Shown here one piece after another: positions 23,991-34,417 of a stretch of DNA of 64,000 nucleotides. The DNA is from Phlegmacium glaucopus (Eukaryota > Basidiomycota > Agaricomycetes > Agaricales > Cortinariaceae). The position numbers were made by a program, and so were the translations under genes. Location: the NCBI GenBank assembly GCA_015039465.1, contig MU129999.1, positions 122,055-186,054 of the forward strand, in the 5' to 3' direction. Each line of letters begins with the position of its first letter. Position 1 is the stretch's first letter. Under the pieces are notes generated by a model that saw only the letters and a program-made list of their open reading frames with translations, made no database searches and was not told the DNA's origin.

Positions 23991-24738
23991 ATGGGTGAGT
24001 TTTGGATGACGTAGATTCAAGCGAATTATATGGTTATATTGTACCTGTAGTGAACCTCCGGTCACAAAAACGCCTCGCTGCAAGTGTTGCAAGCGTCGGT
24101 CAACGTAAAATCTGGCTCGACCCCGCTGAACAAGCGGAAATTGGAAATGCTAACTCCCGCACACACGTCAAGAAACTTATCAAGGATGGCCGCATTATTA
24201 TCAAACCCACTACCGTCCATTCGCGAGCACGCACCCGCGACCTTCTTGCTGCAAAGCGAAAGGGTCGTCATACTGGCCCAGGTAAAAGAAAGGGTACTTC
24301 AGAAGCAAGAATGCCAACAAAGGTTATGTGGATGAGGAGACAGAGGGTTTTGAGGAGATTGTTGCGGAAATACCGAGAGGCTGGCAAGATCGACAAACAT
24401 CTGTATGTATCGATTTCCCACCACTTCCAGAGTCATTGACTCAATCGGTATGAAGCTACCACGTTCTCTACCAAAAATCCAAGGGTAATGTCTTCAAGAA
24501 CAAGCGTGTATTGATGGAGTACATTCACAAAGCCAAGGCTGAGAAATCGCGCACGAAAGTGCTTTCAGACCAAATGGAGGCTCGTCGTATCAAGAACAAG
24601 GTTTGCCACTCTCTTTCATCGCCTTAGCCTCTTCTTATGCGGCCTCTTCCACAGGCTGTCCGTGAACGTCGTGCTGCCCGTCTCGCTGAGAAACGACAGG
24701 GCATCCTCGCCATTGAGCACGAGACGGCCAAGGAGTAG
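23991..24738 (+). CDS. rpl19: 60S ribosomal protein eL19
   Basis: Exons 23991-23994, 24051-24402, 24456-24600 and 24655-24738 give 194 aa, the normal eL19 length. The first exon is only ATGG; splicing completes [14 protein letters not shown], the conserved eukaryotic start. The family signature [16 protein letters not shown], the basic core and the C-terminal helix ([15 protein letters not shown]) are all present. It is a component of the large ribosomal subunit at the subunit interface. An early intron right after the start codon is typical of fungal ribosomal protein genes. A fragment of its last exon recurs at 31725. Confidence 0.96.
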
Positions 24739-24905
24739 ATATATTAAGTTGCCTTTCAAGAGGTCGTTATATGCTATTTTCCTTCACTACGTATACAAAT
24801 TTCCCAAAACATACGCTTCACATGTTCATTCCTTTCGCTGCCTCAATATGTGGTTGTTCTTATAAACCGCTCAACTATGTAGCTTAGTAAGGCAGGGGTC
24901 GTATC

Positions 24906-25640
24906 ATGCCTTTGCTCCAGTATGGTATTGAGGAAAGAGCAAAAATCCCACCTCCAAATGTCACTACTCCACTATCAGCATCTACCCCGTCTGTTGTATC
25001 ATCCTTACCCTCGAATCATCCTACTGTGTCCTCAAAGCAGCCACCCCCTGCTCTCCAGCTGTTCCTGGAATTTTTAAGATTCTAGTTCAATGACTTCAAT
25101 CACACAGGTCACGGGGAGTTTGGAAATCGCTCGTAAAGGTACCACGTATAGACAAGCAGGGGTTTTAAGGTTTGATGACTATCATGTAGCGTTGGTCAAG
25201 AAGACAAGGAGGCTCTGGTGGAACTGTGTGGATTGCACTAAAAGAAGCCTCGGTATAATGTTCCTTTGTCTTCACTTTTCTGTTGGTGGATCAAGGTACA
25301 AAGAAGTCTGCGGCTCCGATCCTCATATTTCACTTGGTGGTTCTGGAATGTCTGTGCCTGAAAAGAAAGTTCGCGTACACCTCGACTCCAAAGTCTCCTT
25401 GAAATGTCTTCCGAAATTACTAGTACTCTCAACATCACTGTTCCAGATCTCTCCCAACACTGGTTTCTTGCGTACTTGCTCGGGAGACACCTTGAAGGAG
25501 CTAGTTTCATGTATTGGGCTTCATGAAGGACTGCCAAGTTCCAACAAGTTGTCTCGACTCGAGGCCAGACAGGATTATCTGCTATCACATTGCTCTTCTG
25601 TGCTATAGTGTCATTGGTTCTAAACAAGTGCATGTAACTT
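24906..25640 (+). pseudogene. Decayed gene, unidentified, with C-terminal hydrophobic tail
   Basis: Several stretches in different frames look once coding: MPLLQYGIEERAKIPPP with a Pro/Ser-rich follow-on, GSLEIARKGTTYRQAGVLRF, DQGTKKSAAPILIFHLVVLE, and LNITVPDLSQHWFLAYLLGR ending in a transmembrane-like segment (SAITLLFCAIVSLVLNKCM). The frames cannot be joined by standard splice sites, and a TGA interrupts the last block (WAS-stop-RTAKFQQ), so I call it a pseudogene. Parent family not recognised. Confidence 0.4.
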
Positions 25641-25870
25641 CGGGTTACGCTGGCTTGTCAAAATGGAAAAGACTCGCTTGTCTCTTCTGGTACTAGAGAT
25701 CCTCCCAACTGCCGTTAACATTCTCCTTGATGACTTTGACTCTTGAAACGACTGCAGTCTCCTCAAGAGAACAACTTCAATTCAATGTGACGCGACGCGA
25801 GGGCCGAGGTGCGGCCGAGGAAACGGTCACATGATATGTGAGATTACCTGAATTGGATATCCTGGTACAA

Positions 25871-25878
25871 GTTACAGC
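25871..25878. repeat. Target-site duplication, left (GTTACAGC)
   Basis: GTTACAGC directly precedes the terminal repeat of the element at 25879 and is repeated exactly at 26647-26654. Eight bases is the usual target duplication of hAT transposons. Confidence 0.85.
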
Positions 25879-26646
25879 AGGACCCTGGGCAATAGGCCAA
25901 GAGGCAGGGTCCGAATCCGGACAGGATTCGAGCTTTTTTGACGGACGGCTAGGGTCAATCCGGACAAGATTTGCCGAAATTTTTTGGGCAGCCAGTGCCG
26001 GAATCCAGACAAGTTTGGGGAATTTGTGCTAGGCTAGTTGCCTATCCGGACAAATTTTAGGCTACTAATATGCTATAGTATGGTGTAGTCTGTTGAGCAT
26101 ATGAATGACTCAATATCTGCTGGTTCGACTCCCTCTCTGATTACTTTTTTCTTTGCTGTATGTTATTCTGGACTTAGTAAAATAATCATGATAATTTTTA
26201 TAAAACAAAGATTCGCATCTCTCAGTTAGGCATTCCTGACCCAGAAACCTTTAGCCCCTTTCAGTCAACTGCTCTCTTATTATGGACGAAGTGCCTGTAC
26301 TTTTCATGCTGCTATTAAATTGTTTTGAAAGCAGGGTGGAAATATTGAATAGGAAAATAGTTTTGTTTACTCGTAAATGCTAGGATATGCTTATTCCAAG
26401 CCAGAATTGTACTTTTTGAGGCGGGCAAGAGCAGTACAGACCTTTTTTGAGCCTAGGAGGCTTAATCTACCAGTCCGGACAAAATTTGGGCCAAAAAATA
26501 GCTAGGTCAACAATCCAGACATTTTTTTGGAAAATCTTGGGATCCTAGGTGCAATCCGGACAAGAATCACACTGAATCGCGATGCCCTGTCCAGACAAAA
26601 AGTTGAAATCTGGGACCCTGCCTCTTGGCCTATTGCCCAGGGTCCT
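25879..26646. mobile_element. hAT-like non-autonomous DNA transposon, complete
   Basis: 768 bp with perfect 34-bp terminal inverted repeats (start AGGACCCTGGGCAATAGGCC) and an exact 8-bp target duplication on each side. No transposase frame is present. The interior has many copies of a TCCGGACAA-like motif, all on the plus strand (near 25916, 25956, 25996, 26042, 26474, 26512, 26556 and 26589), resembling subterminal transposase-binding repeats, and a tRNA-like segment near 26081-26132. Superfamily assignment rests on the 8-bp duplication and the TIRs. Diverged left halves recur at 31054 and 33214. Confidence 0.88.
26081..26132 (+). other. tRNA-like Pol III promoter boxes inside the transposon
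   Basis: TGGTGTAGTCTG resembles an A box (consensus TRGYNNAGYNGG, two mismatches), and GGTTCGACTCC 41 bases on matches the B box GGTTCGANTCC. The spacing is tRNA-like. No acceptor stem can be folded, so it is not a functional tRNA. The segment is also recognisable in the copy at 31054. Confidence 0.45.
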
Positions 26647-26798
26647 GTTACAGCTCGCATTGCCTCGCAACCCCCATTTTAAACTCAGCCGTACATGCCA
26701 TGCGAAACTGTCACCTCATAGAGGGAGGGTCATAGGTACCACCTCAGAACCAATCTTGAACTTTCCTGTCGAAAACGGTGTCCTCAATTTCGCAAATC

Positions 26799-29159
26799 AT
26801 GGATGTCCTACAAGCAACTGCTTTCAAGGTTATGTTAGCGGGTTTTGCCCTTTTTGTGGTCTCCACGATTACAAAATACCGCCGTGGCCTCAAGGTATGT
26901 TAAATCCCGAATTTATATTTGGCAGACTGATGTTCTCGATAGGCTGTTAGCTACCTGCCAGGTTTGCGTGTTCCGTTCCATCCATTCGCACCGCCTGGTG
27001 TCTTCTTACCAACATCCTGGTGGAACCCAGGGGGTTCTTTCAATTGGGCCTGGCGTCATACATGTAGGGGGATATACCCTTTTATGCTACAGTAATGGCT
27101 GATCCAATTTCAAGTCTACAAGAAGTACAGAAACGAGACAGTGTCTTTAGTCCCCTTCCTTGTGGGCGAGCCAACTCTATACTCCTCCAGTCTCGACGTC
27201 GCACGACAAATTTCAGGTGGAGGTACCAAAAACAACTTCATCAAACCACCAGCTACCCATGCTGCAATATTGTAAGTCTTTTTGTTATGAGAACCTTAAA
27301 AAGGCTTAATTTTACAGGCGTTGGGGTATGAGTCTTGTTTCTTCCAACGGCGAAACCTGGAGAAAACACAGAAGAATCATGGGTCCTGCCTTCAACAACC
27401 GAGTGTAAGAAAAGGAGATTAACGTCCCGGTTCTATTCACATTTGACATGTGGACCACACAGGTATCAAATGGTCTGGACAGAGACTTTAAGGACGTACC
27501 ATGAAATGATAGCCGCAGAAGGGTGGGCTGACAAGAAAGAGATCAACGTCCCTATTGTGCAGTCACTTACCTTCAAGGTATGTAGTTAATCGATCTTTCC
27601 CCAACTGCTATCAATTCTAAATCTTTCTGCAATGCACACAAGCTGGCCCTTCTAATAATCGGCAAATGTGGATTCGGTTTCTCTTTCAATTGGCTTGAGC
27701 CCGCTCAGTCTGCAGATGGCAAAATGACCATCCAACGGGCCCTTCGTATGGTAGCAGATTCTGCCTTGGCCATTCTTTTCGTTCCTAAATGGATTCAGCG
27801 TCTGCCATTTTCAGGGTATGTATTTCACTTTGTTGACATGTCTAGTTTAAATAGTTTTTCCCCGCTCCTTTCGTAGGATGACAGAGACTTTAAAGGCTGA
27901 TGAACATCTAATGGAATTCATGAAGACCCAAGTGAAGGAACGGAAGGCCGAGATTGGCTCAATGGCCCTAGGGAATGCAAGCACGACTGAAACTGATGCT
28001 TTTACGATGCTAATCGAGGCAAACGAAGATAATGACGGGAAGTTTAAACTAGACGACGAAGAGCTGGTAAGATAAGCCTGCCTCCCATAATTTCTTTTTG
28101 GAAACTTTCACTCAGATCTGCAATGTAGATTGGCAACGTCTTTATCATGTTGTTTGCTGGACATGGTAACTAAACGCATCTCTTTCCTTTTGGAAATCCT
28201 TCCAATTGATTATCGGTCTTGATAGAAACGACTGCCCACTCTCTTGCTGCGACCCTTGGATTGATTTCGTTGAGAAACGACCTACAGGAAGAAATTTTTG
28301 AGCATATCATTGGAGTCATTGGGTACGATCGTGCTCCAGTATGTATCAGCGATACTAGTCTCGCAATATGGATTGTCATCTTGTCTTCAGGTTTTCGACG
28401 ATTATCCAAAGCTCGATAAAGTTCTAGCTGCGTTTTATGAAGCATTAAGGATGTTCCGTGAGTTTTGGTGTTGTAATGTCCTTATTTCTTGGTCCTAAAA
28501 CTATCTCGCGAACATTAGCTTCCGGAAACGTCTTGCTCCGTGAGGCTGCTGAAGATACAGTTTTGGAGATTCCTAACCCCCATGGCCAAGAGGGTACCAC
28601 TACGATTCCGGTTCCGAAGGGTGTCCAGGTAAGCTGATTATAGGAACCCTTTTAAAGAAACATTTATAACGAGATTTGTTATTGTCTGCAGGTAATCGTC
28701 GACCTGGTCGGTGTCCGTACGTTTATTTCATATTCCTTGGGGTATTGGAATCGGACAAACCGTATATGACAGAATATAATCCTCGATACTTCGATGAACC
28801 TGAGAAATATAAACCTTCTCGTTGGTACGGTATCACCAATGATGAAGCTTTCTCGGCTTTCGGTCTTGGTATGTTTTTCTCCACGCGTCGAGATTTCATC
28901 TTTTTTTTTTCTAACCGTACAATTGTTTTTTTATTATTATTATTACATAGGACCACGAGCTTGCATCGGTCGTAAATTCGCCACTGTAGAATCCGTCTGT
29001 TTCTTGACTTTACTCTTACGCGATTATAAAGTCGAACCTCTTTTACGACCGGGAGAAACGAAGGAGCAATGGCAAGATCGGGTTATTGAAGCAAAGGTTG
29101 GCCTTACGCTTGGTGTGGTCAATGTTCCTGTTAGGTTTATTAAGAGAACGAGGAAGTGA
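26799..29159 (+). CDS. Cytochrome P450 monooxygenase
   Basis: Fourteen exons: 26799-26894, 26943-27063, 27115-27271, 27318-27404, 27463-27577, 27643-27815, 27877-28066, 28129-28165, 28226-28338, 28391-28457, 28519-28628, 28692-28716, 28773-28868 and 28951-29159. They give 499 aa with all phases consistent. Exon 12 is only 25 nt. There is an N-terminal membrane anchor (KVMLAGFALFVVSTI), then the agaric-type LPGLRVPFHPF entry. The I-helix motif is AGHETTAHS, the K-helix EALRM and the heme-binding loop FGLGPRACIGRKFA with Cys as thiolate ligand. It is an ER-bound, heme-dependent oxidase that would need a P450 reductase; substrate and CYP family cannot be told from here. No biosynthetic cluster surrounds it, so a detoxifying or general role is as likely as a dedicated pathway. 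Confidence 0.92.
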
Positions 29160-30092
29160 ATAATAGGCTATTTTTTGGTATGCATATTCTATTGTTGTTT
29201 ATCTATATTTTTTGGGAAGTACATAATAAGGGACTTGGGCTTTTCTAAAAAAATTCTCATCATTTAAATTATATGGACCAGTGCCGGCTAGTACACCCTC
29301 CCATCGTACAAGGTAGTATACATTTGCCTCCCTGGACCTTGCAATCGTAACTAGAGCCTCGGAAGACGCGAGTGTGTCAATGAACGTATTCAGCGCATAT
29401 ATAGATATACATTCTTCCTCGACTATAAAAAGCTTTGATATAATACATATGACTCTCTTTTTTCTTATTACTTTTCGTTTTTCAGGATACCAAAACAACA
29501 AGTCATTTTTTTATGGTTTTTGCGAGAGTCACTACTGTCTTTCTCCGAGGTCCCTCAGCCCATATGGCGCGGGGCCAGACTTGAGAATTCCGGAATCCTC
29601 ACGAGACATCCTAAGCATTTTTATACAAGAACTATATAGTCATAACGAGATCCGAGATCCAAGGCCAGACATACCGCCCCCCTCGATTAGAGAGGTACAA
29701 AAAATCAAAGCAAGGATAAAATAAAAATTTGCATTGATCGCCAACAAGGGTTCAAATGTTCACTACCAGCGCCCAGTGAGTCTCATCCTTGAACAAAGGG
29801 AACAATAAGGGAAGCGCAGGGCCACCATGCCAGTACCATGCCTTATATAGCAATGACAACAATAGCACAAGATCATTGCATCGCTGCGGCCCCGCACGAG
29901 CCTGAGGAACAAAAAAAATTAAAAGATTTGCATTGACCGCCAGTTTGAGACGCCGCTCACTGAATCTCGTAGTGGCCGAGGCTAAGGAGAACAATAAAAG
30001 CAAGTTCGACATATACTATAAAATCTGTATACGCACTGTACCCAACCTTGGTCACTTTGAATCATTCACATCTACGAGAACGTCCTTCGCAA
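29160..30092. other. Intergenic, with duplicated promoter segment
   Basis: From about 29885 to 30092 the sequence matches 32062-32255 (AGATTTGCATTGACCGCCAG; AAGTTCGACATATACTATAA), so the promoters of the two GTPase genes are part of one tandem duplication. A related AAATTTGCATTGATCGCCAA copy lies at 29726. Further left, nothing is supported. Confidence 0.55.
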
Positions 30093-31228
30093 ATGTCTAC
30101 TACTTCATCAAAGCTGCCTATCACTCAATTCCGTATCCTCGTTATCGGGCGAGCTAACTCGGGTAAGACAGCAATCCTGCGAAGACTCGGCGACACGCTA
30201 GGAGAACCTATGCTACTAGTAAAGGGAAAAAAGGTGGAGTACAGACGGTAAAAATGATTCAGGCCGGATACTAACACCCATGTCCATGATCTCAGATTGA
30301 GTCAACGGCCCTTAGTCCATCCCTGAATGTAAGCCGTTCATGTGTTGGGTTATGTTCAATTAATATCCTCACACCGGCCCAGCGTGCAGAGCACAACATC
30401 GAGGATCAAGTGATATTTGGGAGCAGCCCTGGTTTTGTCTTTCACGAGTGCTGTGGTTTTGAGGCTGGCGGTGCTCAGGAGCTCAAGCTAGTACAGGAGT
30501 TCATTAAAGGGTGTTTGAGGGATACAGGTGTGAACGAGCAACTTGATGCAATCTGGTGTGTAAGTTCTCACCTTTATACAACAACTGTCTTGACAGAGAA
30601 ACCGATTTGGGTAGGTACTGCATTCCAACAAGTGATGATCGACCAATCACCGCGGCAGAAAAGAAATTTTTCAATGGATGTGAGACGGGGCTTGGTATGT
30701 GTCATCTTATCAATATATTACCATGAAACTTGACGAGTCTGTGCAGTACCAGTGATTGTTTTGTGGACCAAGACTGACTCTCTTGACCTTGCTAAAATTA
30801 AGCAACTCATTAATCAGGGTATCAGCAAGTCTGACGCAATGCGACAAGCTCCCGAAAAGGCCTGGGCTGATTTTGAAAAGGATGCTCTTCTACAATTTGA
30901 TACGTTTAAATATCCACCAAAGGCACATGTTGTATTACGAGGTAGGTGTTACACTTACCTAACAACTATTTTTGGCTAATTGTGTGGCGCAGACATGGAT
31001 CAGGCTGGAGCTGATTGTAAAGGCTTGATTGAAAAGACAATGGCTGTCCTCACAGGACCCTTGGAAATGGGAGAGATGGCAGGGTCAGAATCCGGACAGG
31101 ATTCGACAATTTTGACCAATAGCTGGGGTCAAACAGGACAAGATTGGCCGAATGTTTTTGGAGAGCCAGTGCCGGAACCCAAATACGTTTGGAGTACCTA
31201 TTTGGACGAATCGCAGGTTACTATGTAG
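30093..31228 (+). CDS. P-loop GTPase (AIG1-like), copy 1, with transposon-derived tail
   Basis: Exons 30093-30233, 30296-30328, 30383-30555, 30615-30694, 30747-30941 and 30993-31228 give 285 aa. G1 is GRANSGKTAI at residues 19-26, a degenerate G3 lies in HECCGFE (no Asp in DxxG), and G4 is TKTD. This looks like the small AIG1/septin-like GTPase family frequent in agarics. The natural C-terminus breaks after LIEKTMAVL. From 31054 the reading frame continues through the left half of a hAT-like element for another 58 codons to TAG. The same junction occurs in copy 2. Possible roles: a free GTPase, or the remnant of a GTPase-NACHT gene like the one at 34418. The loss of the G3 Asp makes hydrolysis doubtful. 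Confidence 0.78.
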
Positions 31229-31340
31229 TAGTCTCTCGAGCGTAATACGAACGACTGACAATATTCGATAAGCTGCTGGTTCAATTCCCTCTTTGAAATT
31301 TTTTTTCTTTTCTGTATGATATTCTGGACTTGAAAAAAAT
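31054..31340 (+). mobile_element. hAT-like element fragment fused to GTPase copy 1
   Basis: AGGACCCTTGGAAATGGGAGAGATGGCAGGGTC aligns with the left terminal repeat of the element at 25879. The alignment continues over the TCCGGACAGGATTCG repeats and the tRNA-like segment to ATTCTGGACTT. The right half and right terminus are missing. The first 175 bases are coding in the GTPase gene. Confidence 0.75.
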
Positions 31341-31724
31341 TAAGTTGCAAAAACGGAAAACATTCAGCTGTGAGCGAGTCTTCACTGGCAAGTGTCTCAG
31401 CCGCGGTCTCGTAGTATCTCGGCCTTCAAGTTTTCGAGTTTATGTATGCACGGCGATTCCGTTCTGTGTGCGAGGCGACTTCAATCATTCAAACAAAGTA
31501 ATGTCTGCTGGCACCAATTTCCTTTGTCTACTTGATTCCAAGATCTCCGAGCCTCAGGCTGTCACGTTTCCGCGATTTCCAGAAAGGTGAAACACAGTTC
31601 AAGGCCGGCGCTATCTATTGTTTCGAAAGCGGGGTGGAAGAAGTGCGTCTTTCGAGACGAGCGAAGTTCAATACGGCGATCGATAGACACCTTTTTCGAG
31701 TCCTAAAAGGCCTGATCATCCGAG

Positions 31725-31785
31725 AAACGGCGGGGCATCCTCGCCATTGAGAATGACACGGCCAAGGAATAGATACATTAGGAGC
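31725..31785 (+). pseudogene. Fragment of the eL19 last exon and 3' UTR
   Basis: GAAACGGCGGGGCATCCTCGCCATTGAG...GACACGGCCAAGGAAT matches 24688-24748 of rpl19 with few differences, including the stop and ATA-rich start of the UTR. Only about 60 bases are recognisable. It is a dead fragment. Confidence 0.7.
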
Positions 31786-31811
31786 ACAATATCACGTCGC
31801 TGCCCCAGGCC

Positions 31812-32060
31812 AAGCTCCTGATATTTGGTATCAGAAAATCACCCAAAATCGCCCTCAATTTTTTTTTTGAGCCTCCAGAGCATACCACGTGATGTCCCAA
31901 ACTGGTAATTTTCTTCCTCTTACTCAGTTACTGCCTCTTTGGCGACGATTCCAAGCAAGGAATAATGAATAATATTCCTTGCAGAGGCCTAATTTGTCCC
32001 AACTTCACAAAAATCTGCCCTCAAACACTCAAATTTTCGGACACCAAATATCAGGAGCTT
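31812..32060. mobile_element. Small inverted-repeat element (MITE-like)
   Basis: The ends AAGCTCCTGATATTTGGT (31812) and ACCAAATATCAGGAGCTT (32060) are perfect inverted repeats, extending to about 28 bp with two mismatches. The interior holds a second hairpin, CAAGGAATA...TATTCCTTG. There is no coding capacity, 249 bp in all, and no clear target duplication. It sits between the duplicated GTPase genes. Confidence 0.7.
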
Positions 32061-32255
32061 CCTGCGGCCTGAGGCCCCACACGAGGAAGAACAAAAAACA
32101 AAGATTTGCATTGACCGCCAGCTTGAGACACTCCCTCGTAGTGGCCGAGGCTAAGGAGGACAATAAAACCAAGTTCGACATATACTATAAATCTGTATTC
32201 ACTGTCCTCAACCTTAGTCTTTGAATCATTGACATCTACGAGAGCCTCTTTCTCA

Positions 32256-33331
32256 ATGTCTACTTCATCAAAGCTTCCTATTACTCAATTCAAGTTCCGT
32301 ATCCTCGTTATCGGGCGAGCTAACTCGGGTAAGACAGCAATCCTGCGAAGACTCTGCGACACGCTAGGCGAACCCATTTTGAATGGTGAAAAGGTGAAGT
32401 ACACACGGTAAAAAATGATTCATACAGGATACTAACACCACTTATGCCCATGATCTTAGATTGAGTCATCGGCGGTCCTTAGTCCATCCATAAAAGTAAG
32501 CCGTTCATGTGTTGGGTTATGTTCAATTATTATTCTCACACCAACGCAGCATGGAGGGCACGATATCGAGGATCAAGTGATATTTGAGAGCAACCCTGGT
32601 TTCATCTTTCACGAGTACAATGGTTTTGAATCTGGCGTCACTCAAGAGGTCAAGCTAGTACAGGAGTTCATTAAAAAGCGTTTGAGGGCTAAAGATGTGA
32701 ACGAGCGACTTGATGCAATCTGGTGTGTTAGTTCTCACCTTTATACAATAACTGTCTTGACAGAGAATTATTTTTTTGGGTAGGTACTGCATTCCAACAA
32801 GTGATGGTCGACCAATCACCAAAGCAGAAAAGAAATTTTTCAATGAATGTGATGGTATGTGTCATCTTATCAATATATTGCCATGGGGAATTTGACGAGT
32901 ATGCAGTACCAACGATTGTGTTGTGGACCAAGACTGACTCTCTTGACATTCCTAAAATTAAGCAACTCATGAAGGAAGGTATTAGCAGGTCTGAGGCAAC
33001 GCAAGAAGCCCCCAAAAAGGCCTGGGCTGATTTTGAAAAGGATACTCTTCCACAATTTGATGTGTTTAAATATCCACCAAAGGTACATGTTGTATTACGA
33101 GGTAAGTGATACGCCTACCGAACAACTATTTTTAGCTAATTGTGTGGCGCAGACATGCATAAGCCTGGAGCTGATTGTAAAGACTTGATTGAAAAATCAA
33201 TGGCTGTCCTCTCGAGACCCTTGGATATGGGAGAGACGGCAGGGTCAGAATCCGGGCTGGGGTTAATCAGGACAAGATTGGCCGAATTTTTTTGGGCAGC
33301 CATTGCCGTAATCCGGACACATTTGGGATAG
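32256..33331 (+). CDS. P-loop GTPase (AIG1-like), copy 2, with transposon-derived tail
   Basis: Exons 32256-32393, 32460-32495, 32550-32722, 32784-32854, 32907-33101 and 33153-33331 give 263 aa. G1 is GRANSGKTAI and G4 TKTD; the G3 region reads HEYNGFE, again without the Asp. Exon 4 lacks nine bases (the TGL codons) compared with copies 1 and 3. The tail after LIEKSMAVL comes from the same transposon junction as copy 1, but deletions put it in another frame, so the tails share no protein sequence. Promoter and gene form a tandem duplicate of 29885-31345. Confidence 0.76.
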
Positions 33332-33420
33332 GTTAGTTACCTATCCGGACGAATTGTAGGATACTATATAGTAGTATGTCGAGCGTAGTACGAACTACTG
33401 ACGGTATTCGATAAGCTGTT
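33214..33420 (+). mobile_element. hAT-like element fragment fused to GTPase copy 2
   Basis: GAGACCCTTGGATATGGGAGAGACGGCAGGGTCAGAATCC aligns with the copy at 31054 and the full element at 25879, with internal deletions. It ends near GATAAGCTGTTGG, where type-2 relic sequence begins. The first 118 bases are coding. Confidence 0.7.
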
Positions 33421-33429
33421 GGCTTGCGC

Positions 33430-34000
33430 TTAGTAGCCATAACTTGAAGCCGACGTGAGTCAGAAATTCCAAGTCGTATACTTTTGACAGCGATGTGACC
33501 ACATGTCGAAGGACGTCAAACGGTAAAAGCAGCAGGAGTGTCGAGCCATCAAATACCGCAAGTGCTAGTGAAAGGCCTGGCCACATAGAAACCTCGGAAT
33601 ACAACAAAAAACCAACCGGCAGAAGCGCCGCAACAATAGGCTTGAATAAACCTAGGGACACATTGACCGAAGGGCCATTGTCTGATATTTGAAAGAAGCC
33701 TGCCAATGGCTGAAATTTCCGTTTATTGTATGGCGGTCAAATAACTCGAAAGGCTGGCAACTGAAGAGTGCAACCTGGAGATTTCAAACACTGAAGCCTC
33801 AACAAAACACCATAATGACACGCTCGTTAGTCATATCGTGAGTCAAGAAGCCGACATTTCTTCCAGAGTGCCACTGAATAAATATCGTCAGCAGTTACCG
33901 ACTAATTGAAAAGGTCAATGTATGAAATTGTGAGTGTATGATTTTTTTGCGGTGATGGTGGCTGACGACTTCAGTTGAGCTCGTGAGGCGTACACTGTAC
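33430..34000 (-). pseudogene. Relic of the 'type-2' unit
   Basis: The minus-strand sequence aligns in pieces with the type-2 loci at 39.6-40.7 kb and 44-45 kb: the LLLLLPFDVLRHVVTSLSK stretch corresponds to FLLLSLDIFQLWSHLIF there. The GCCTCAACAAAACACCAT-containing block near 33795 matches the coding block after MCHN. An upstream GGTGGCTGACGACTT matches the unit's GGTGGTTGACTGAG. Frames are broken. A hydrophobic 103-codon frame remains (33706-33395). Confidence 0.55.
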
Positions 34001-34417
34001 AGGTTTATTGTGCACACTTTGCACAGCCTCCCTTTATTCAAACTATTGAAACAGTTGCAAAGCCCTCCCCATCATAGTATCTGAGATCCAGTGCTTTTGA
34101 GCCGAATCACTCACCTCCACGATTGTAAGTAAGTATTGGACGTCAATCTACTATGTTTTAATTTTTAGCCTGTCTGCGCGTATACTGTCGTCGTTGAACA
34201 AGAGAGCTAGGTGAAATTTGAAACACCGCAATTTGGCAGTGGTCGCAACAAGGTTTGAACAAGGTCGCAATGCTTTTTTTGATGGTCACTTGCAGAGCTG
34301 TCCAAGCTATGTGCTTCTGCCAATGACAGGGGGTGACAGTCACAATGTAGTGCATCTTGATATCCTTACCTTACCTTCAACCTTGAATGGTTCACGTCCA
34401 CAAGAGCGCGTTTCAAA
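34001..34417. other. Intergenic, upstream of the GTPase-NACHT gene
   Basis: Presumed promoter of the gene at 34418, with no TATA box I would trust. CTTGAATGGTTCACGTCCACAAGAGCG resembles the leader of the other GTPase copies (CATTGACATCTACGAGAGCC). Confidence 0.5.

Noticed and set aside
26075..26145. Functional tRNA gene inside the hAT-like element
   Set aside because: A and B boxes are present, but no acceptor stem or stable anticodon stem can be formed. Kept only as tRNA-like promoter boxes.
29199..29724. Overlapping open frames on both strands downstream of the P450
   Set aside because: AT-rich, no domain, no conserved paralog. Probably 3' flank.
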